Origin: Lolium rigidum
Lineage: Eukaryota > Streptophyta > Magnoliopsida > Poales > Poaceae
Length of the DNA stretch: 64,000 bases
NCBI RefSeq assembly: GCF_022539505.1
Contig: NC_061510.1
Location: forward strand, 95,434,292 to 95,498,291
Direction of reading: 5' to 3'
The translations under genes and the position numbers were made by a program. The notes beneath the pieces were generated by a model. It had not been told where the DNA came from. It was given only the letters and a program-made list of their open reading frames with translations, and searched no databases. Positions 58,756-64,000 of this stretch are shown piece after piece (the stretch's first letter is position 1; each line of letters begins with the position of its first letter).

Positions 58756-61700
58756 CTAAACACCGGCTGGATCAGGACCAGTCGGAGGAGCATCAGCAGA
58801 GCCGGCTGCCGGGTCATCCTCAGGCACGTCGTCCGCCTCATCCTCAGCCTCCTCCTCCTCGTCGTCAGACGGCGGGTTCGGGTCCGCGATGAAGATGGCC
58901 TTGTCGACGAAGTCGGCAATGGCGCAGGCGCGGGCGATACGGGCGGTTTTGTTCTCCACCGGGAGCTTGTCCTCCACGTCGGCGCGCCGGTACTCCAACT
59001 GGTCGAGGCTAACCTCGTTATACCAGGAAAGCACAAACGACAGCGCCATATCAGCTCTGGCGCGCGCGGCCGACTCCTTCCAGTCCAGGAAGCGGTCGGG
59101 AGCCCTGTCCAGCCAGGCGATGAGGTTGGAGAGATCTTGCGGCAGCGTCTCCGTCGGCCATAGCAGCCGGATCAGCTCTTCCGCCGCCTTCCGCAGCTCC
59201 CAACCAAGCTTGGTGATTGGCTCCACCCGGGCAGCCATGGACGACAAATAGTCATCCATGGTGAAGCAATCAGAGCTCTGCTCCCCAGTGGCCTGCCGGC
59301 GCTCCTCCCGCGCCTTGCCAACAGCCGCTAACGCCGCATCCTGCGCCTCAGGGAAGGCCGCTACAAAGAAGAAACACGTCAGAAATCCGTTGAAGCCGGA
59401 AATAGCCGAAAAACACAAATTTCCGAAGTCCTAAAGTAAGCCTGGCGGCAGCCGGCAAGAACCGACTGCCCCCAGCCTGAAGATGGAGATTCCGAAGCTC
59501 TAAAAAGTAAGCCTGGCGGCAGCCGGCAAGAACCGACTGCCCCCGACCGAAGATGGAGATTTCGAAGTAAAAAAAAGAAGCTCGGCGGCGGCCGGCAAGA
59601 ACCGACCGCCCTCGACCCGAAGATGGAGATATCGGAAAAATCAAAGTTTCTGCCGCCGGCTGCCACCCTAAGCCGGCAGCCGACGGCCGAAAGCCGGCAA
59701 AGGGAAAGGCATAAGATAAAAGACTCACCCGCCAAGCCGCGGTCGAGCGCGCTAAGTTCCTCCAACCACCGCTTGGCGGTGGCCGACAGCTCATTGGACT
59801 TGGTGGTCACCTCTTCACGAAGCGCAAGCCGCTGCCGCTCCACCTCATCCAGCCGCTTGCTCAGGTCCGCCAGCTTCTCCTCCCCGTCCTTCTTGAGGGC
59901 GGCAAGTTCCTTGAGGTGGTTAGCCTCAAGCTGGCGCAGCCGTCTTAGCTCCCCGTCAGCCACCTTCAGCTTGGCGGCAGCGGCCCGGTTCGCCTCCTCG
60001 CTTGTGACGCATTGGGCGCAGGCGACTCGGAGGTCCGACTCCAGCTGCGGGATCCGGGCGGCCTCAGCTGCAAGCCGGCAAAAACAAGCCATCAGTAAAA
60101 AAGAAACTTAACAGAAAAAGAGCAAGTCAAAAGAAAGGAAGCCTTACCCTTGACAGCCTCCAGCTCGCGGGCCAAGCCGGCCCGTTCAATCTTGGCCTTG
60201 TGGTAGCTAGTCACCACCTTGTTGTACAAAACGGTGCGTCGCTCCGCAACCACCTGAAAGAAACAATCAGATATCCAGACGAAACCCGGACCGGCTCCAA
60301 GCAGCCGGCCCATGCCTCGGAGGGCTACCGAGGATAACAACGAGAATTGCAAAAAATGAGAAGACACATACCTTGTCGGCATCCTCCGGCGTTGCCAGCC
60401 TGGGCAAGGGTCTCGGCGGCCTTGGCCTTGAGGCTGCCACGGAAGCCGGAGAAGAACAGCTTCATGGGCGCCACGCCTGGCTGCCCCTCCCGACTGGTCA
60501 CCTCGCAGGCATCCGCCTGGTGCCACGCCGCCTCCATGGTGCCAGCCGAGCACAGGCTAGAGTCGGAGGCGGACGCTACGTTAAGCAGCCGGGCGCCTTT
60601 GGCCACGTGGAGGCCTTTAGATGGGTCCGACGGGCCCTCCGTCCTCACCAGCGCCCGGGAGTCGGCGTCCCTCGGGCGCGCTGGCTCCTCCCTTGCCGGC
60701 TCCTTCCTGGCCGGCTCCCTCCTCGTCGGCTCCGAAGCCGGAGGCGGCGCGGTCGAAGCAGTTGGCCCGGTGGGAGCCGTCGTCTCCGGCGCCTGAGGCG
60801 CTCCCTCCGGACTGCTCTCCAGCACCACAACGTTGGGCGCGGGCCCGCCGACTCCGGTCGCAGGCGGCGCAGCCCCACCAGCTCCAGCTCCGGTCGCAGG
60901 CGGCATGCCCCTGCCAGCTCCGGCCGCCTGCTCCACAAATGGGGCACGGCGCGGAAACATGTCGTCTATGGTCGGTCGGCGCGCCGACTGACCCTGGACT
61001 CCGCCGCCAGGCGCCGCAGAAGGCGCGGCTGAAGAAGACGCCCCCGCAGAAGGTGGCGTAGCCGCAGGCGGCACGTTAGCGGCGAGCGGCGTGCGCGCGC
61101 GTGCCGAGGGCTGCGGGGGTTGGCTCCCCTGCCGCCGAAGCGGTGACGTGACGGGAGGAGCTTGCCGGGAGCCGCCGCCCTGGGTAAACTTAATTGGAAC
61201 CCTAGTTGAACAAGCAAGAAAAGATAAGTACAAAAAGGAAGGAAAGAAAAGGAATCAAACAACAGAGAAAAAAGAACTCACCCGGCTTGCTCCGGAACCC
61301 TCTTGGGCGCCTGCCGGCGCTGCTTCTTGGCCTTCGCCTCCACCGCAGCCGTGGACCCGCCGATGGCCCGCTTCTTCCCCTTCGGCGCGGAAGTCGCCGT
61401 GCCCGCAGGCGGCACCGCGCGCAGAGGCACCGCAGGGATTGGCCCCGTGCCGGATTCCGCTGGCTCCGCCTGCGACTGCTCCTGCTCCTGCTCATGCTCA
61501 GGCGAGGGCGGCGGATTATGCTCCCCTTGGCTGCCTTGGTCCGGCACCTCCGGCAGATCGTCGTCGCCGGCTTGGTCGCCGGCTGGGTCGTCCGGATCGA
61601 CATGATCCGGCGTCCAAACCTTCGTCGCCAATTCGCCATCCTCAATGCCTTGGCGGGTGAAAAGCTGAAAACAAGACAAGATAAATATCAAGTCGGCCAC

Positions 61701-62617
61701 GCAGCCGCAAGCCGGAAGACGGCCAAAACATCAAACTTACCAGTTCAGGCGGCTGTTCCCGGTCGTAGGGTGGCAGCCCCCAATCCCAGTTGTCCGGCAT
61801 GTTAGCCTTGGTGATGTTGTTCACCCGGCGAGCAACCTGGGACTTGGAGAGCTCCGCCTTCGACGTCCGGGTCGGGTCGAGCCGGCCGGACATATGACCG
61901 ATCTTGTGGACGCGCCACTGGAGCGGTATCACCCGGCGCATGACGTAGGTGCAGAGGAGGTCCTCGGCGCTCAGCCGGCCTCCCGTGACGCACTCCCCCA
62001 GGAAATCCCACAGGAGGTTCACCTCCGCGTCCGGGTCCGATGACTTGGGGTTGTGGCCCCAGTTGAGCCGGCCGACTGGCGGAGCCGGGTTGTATTCCGG
62101 CAGGTTGAGCCGGTCGATGGCCGGGCTCTCGTTCCGCACATAAAAGAAAGACATCTGCCAATTCTTCACAGAATCGACAGTCGGGATCCGCGGGAAAGAC
62201 GTACCCGTGCGAGGATAGAGGGAGGCGGCGCCGCGGGTCCCCGAGACGGCCTTCGGTCGTACGCGCCTTGATGTAGAAGAGCCGGCTCCAGAACTCCACA
62301 TCCGGCCACAAGCCGGCGTAGCCTTCCATGAAAGCCACGTAGCAGCTGAGGAGGATGATGGCGTTGGCCGGCAGGTGGTGCGGCTGCAGGCCGAAGAAAT
62401 CGAGGAACCGACGGAAGAAGTTGGAAGCCGGCAGGCCCAACCCGCGGTCGAGGTGCGCGCCGAAGACCACACGCTCGCCGGGTTCCGGCTGGGGCTCCTT
62501 CTCCGCGCCCGGCGCACTCGTGATCACCCCCGCCGGGATGCGGCAGAGGCGCACGAGCCGCGCGATGTCATCCTCTCGCATGTACGAGCCCCTCCACGAA
62601 CCGCTCGGTTGAGCCAT
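58756..62617 (-). pseudogene. Antisense six-exon gene of element H ('putative gypsy type transposon' family)
   Basis: Exons on the minus strand: 62617-61741, 61664-61282, 61201-60372, 60253-60148, 60067-59729, 59360-58756. All five introns have GT...AG ends, with phase matching across the joins I checked. I chose the ATG at 62617 because the upstream in-frame ATG at 62914 overlaps a TATA box. Exon 1 encodes the conserved domain known as 'putative gypsy type transposon' (Transposase_28-like): YMREDDIARLVRLCRIP, LGLPASNFFRRFLDFFGL and LSCYVAFMEGYAGLWPDVEF. Later exons are Pro/Ala-rich, then helical and coiled (LKKDGEEKLADLSKRLDEV), and end with an acidic DDEEEEAEDE tail. One-base shifts near 62235-62260 and near 60400 break the frame. 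The role is unknown; the name of the family does not imply transposase activity. Confidence 0.8.
59400..59645. repeat. ~75-bp tandem repeat in intron 5 of the antisense gene
   Basis: Three units of the form GGCGGCAGCCGGCAAGAACCGACTGCCC...GAAGATGGAGAT, beginning near 59450, 59515 and 59585. They fill most of the intron. Confidence 0.8.
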
Positions 62618-62912
62618 GGAGGACGAAGAAGAAGAAGAAGTCCACGAGAGGCGGAAGGGCGAAGAAGAGCCGCTCCTCGCCGGAGGAGATCGCGGTGGAG
62701 AAGAGCGCGCCGTCGACGCGCGCGGCCCCGTGGCGCCGGATTGGCGGAGTTGCGGTGGTAGCTCGGCGGAGGAACGTCGGGGCGACCGCTCGCCGAAGTT
62801 CGCTAGGGGAGCGGAGGAGAAATCGCGCCGGAGCAGCGAGAAGCTTGTGCGAAGAGGAGCGAAGCGGGAGTGCGAGGAAGAAGAAGTGCCGCCTCGATGC
62901 CTCCCCCGCGGC

Positions 62913-62919
62913 ATTTATA
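62913..62919 (-). promoter_or_regulatory. TATA box of the antisense gene
   Basis: Minus-strand TATAAAT in GGCTATAAATGCCGCGG, about 296 bases upstream of the chosen ATG. It implies a promoter inside H, separate from the LTR. Confidence 0.6.
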
Positions 62920-63423
62920 GCCTTCAGCTGTGGGCGGTTGGCCTCCAAGTGGCGAACGTGGGCCACGTCCCCGGATTTACTGCGCCGTAACTCCTCCCAC
63001 GACCGCAACGGTTACTGGAAAATGGCCACACCACTTCCCCAACGACCGCAGCGAATCCGAAGCAGACATTGATGTGACCAGACGAAACGGCAACAGGAGC
63101 CAGCCGTCAGACCTGTCAAGTCAGGCGCAAGGCCCGAGGCGGCGGAGACTCCAGCGCGCCCAAGCCGGAGCCGGACATTAAATTCAATCCGGCCCCAAAC
63201 TCTCCTAGCAAGGAGGAGACATCATCAATACGTAAAAAAGCAGAAGCTGCAGAAGCAAAAATGACGGCCGGCTGGAAGCAGCCGGACGGGGCAAGCCGGA
63301 TGAGGGCGCAGCCGGCTGAATGGAAATTCTCAGTCGGCCCCTCCAAGGGCCGCCCAACGTATTCAGAAGATCTAAGAGCCAGGGAAACCTGCCTAGGTCC
63401 CTCTTAACGCAGGACCTTGCCAG
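62920..63423. other. Upstream region of the antisense gene / 3' UTR of H
   Basis: No coding sequence. It holds the presumed proximal promoter on the minus strand and the end of the sense-strand internal region. Confidence 0.5.
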
Positions 63424-63436
63424 CTTCGGGGGCTAA
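63424..63436 (+). promoter_or_regulatory. Polypurine tract of element H
   Basis: The G-rich run in TTCGGGGGCTAA lies directly before the 3' LTR. Confidence 0.65.
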
Positions 63437-64000
63437 TGTCGGGGGGAAGACCCCGGGTAGGGCAATGGACGCGGAGCAGCCGGCTAGAGGTTGGCCGGCT
63501 GAGGAGCAGCCGACTGGAGCCGTGGCCGGCTGCCTCGGAAGCCGGCTGGCTCTAAGTCCTAGTCGGCCTGGCAACGGCCATCCGCGGCTCGTGGCTAGGC
63601 CGGCTTCTACAAGCCATATCCGGCCGGGGTCTATACCTCGGACCGACTCGAGGCTGGCGAGTCTTGCATGAGAAGGAACTCGGGAAGGTGGTCCGGGTTC
63701 AAAGGTCCACGCTGACCTCACTTACCGTAAAGCACGGGGCACCGTAGAGCAACGGTGCCACGCGGCGGACAGGCCATCATCGCCTACGACGGTCCGTACC
63801 GGCTACAGGACATGATGGCGACAGGGACATCTCCTCGCCATGCCGCTGACCTCCTCTGGCGGACGGGACAAGCCACTACGCCTCAACGGCTCCGTGACGT
63901 CAACGCCTCGGGAAGGAGCGTACCGGAGCCGGCCAAGCCGGCCAGTAGACCATAGGGACTTCTATGTAAAGTGCCAGCGCCTATATAAGCTGGGCTACCC
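63437..64000 (+). repeat. 3' LTR of element H, first 564 bp
   Basis: Aligns with 50752 onward. It lacks 17 bases present in the 5' LTR around 50817-50833, and is cut off by the end of the window. Confidence 0.95.

Larger units (their letters stand above)
50752..64000 (+). mobile_element. Tat-type Gypsy retrotransposon H with antisense gene (3' LTR incomplete in window)
   Basis: 5' LTR 50752-51639 and 3' LTR from 63437, both starting TGTCGGGGGGAAGACCCCGG. The presumed left TSD is ACCCT (50747-50751); the right one is outside. Sense strand: Gag, protease, RT, RNase H, a second archaeal-type RNase H, then integrase. The double RNase H and the extra antisense gene are hallmarks of plant Tat-clade elements. 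The element is at least 13.2 kb. The LTRs are close to identical apart from one 17-base indel, so it is a recent arrival, but the sense ORF holds frameshifts and stops. Confidence 0.95.

Noticed and set aside
61180..61181. AG at 61180-61181 as the acceptor of intron 2
   Set aside because: It would put exon 3 in a frame that stops near 60966; the AG at 61202-61203 keeps the long open frame and has a better pyrimidine tract.
62912..62914. ATG at 62914 as start of the antisense gene
   Set aside because: It overlaps the TATAAAT box at 62913-62919, and the leader peptide is low complexity; the ATG at 62617 precedes the conserved domain directly.

Overview
The window is intergenic DNA from a large grass genome, made almost entirely of nested transposable elements. 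I see no ordinary host gene. The Gypsy LTRs that open with TGATACGTCTCCAACGTATC, the CACTA elements with GTGGCGCAC-type subterminal arrays, and a Tat-like Gypsy element with an antisense gene all point to a Pooideae grass, most likely a Triticeae (wheat, Aegilops, rye or barley). The species is inference from repeat types; the insertions are read directly from terminal motifs and target-site duplications (TSDs).

Left third (1-14491). An old Gypsy element (end of an LTR, decayed primer-binding site, gag remnant; 1-2261) is split by CACTA-1 (2262-7659, TSD CAA). CACTA-1 carries the tail of a transposase and a captured, frameshifted B3-domain gene. A Copia element with very short LTRs follows on the minus strand (7722-12817, TSD AAGAC). 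Next come small repeats, tandem hairpins and a GC-rich, possibly LINE-like segment.

Middle (14492-47281). One Gypsy element, A (TSD TCCCC), was hit three times: by its relative B (20458-26622, TSD GTATG), by CACTA-2 (27100-31589, TSD ATA) and by E (33037-47063, TSD CCTAT). E was itself hit by J in reverse orientation (38335-45860, TSD GGCGC; a 100-N assembly gap lies in it). A, B, E and J look Athila-like (leader matching tRNA-Asp). A, B and E have no protease, reverse transcriptase or integrase; J has gag and protease only (the gap hides an unknown length). A, B and E share an unusual acidic protein with a C-terminal membrane segment.

Right part (47282-64000). The flank of A resumes, then comes a possible DNA-transposon fragment split by a solo LTR (F, 48231-49770). 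A reversed LTR (G, 50071-50751) is cut by H, a Tat-type Gypsy element whose 3' LTR runs off the window. H has gag, a pol with dual RNase H and integrase (three in-frame stops), and, tail to tail with pol, a six-exon antisense gene of the 'putative gypsy type transposon' family with its own TATA box. The products present are retroelement proteins (Gag, protease, reverse transcriptase/RNase H, integrase), CACTA transposase debris and a captured B3 domain. Nearly all are broken, so mobilisation of these copies would need proteins supplied from elsewhere.
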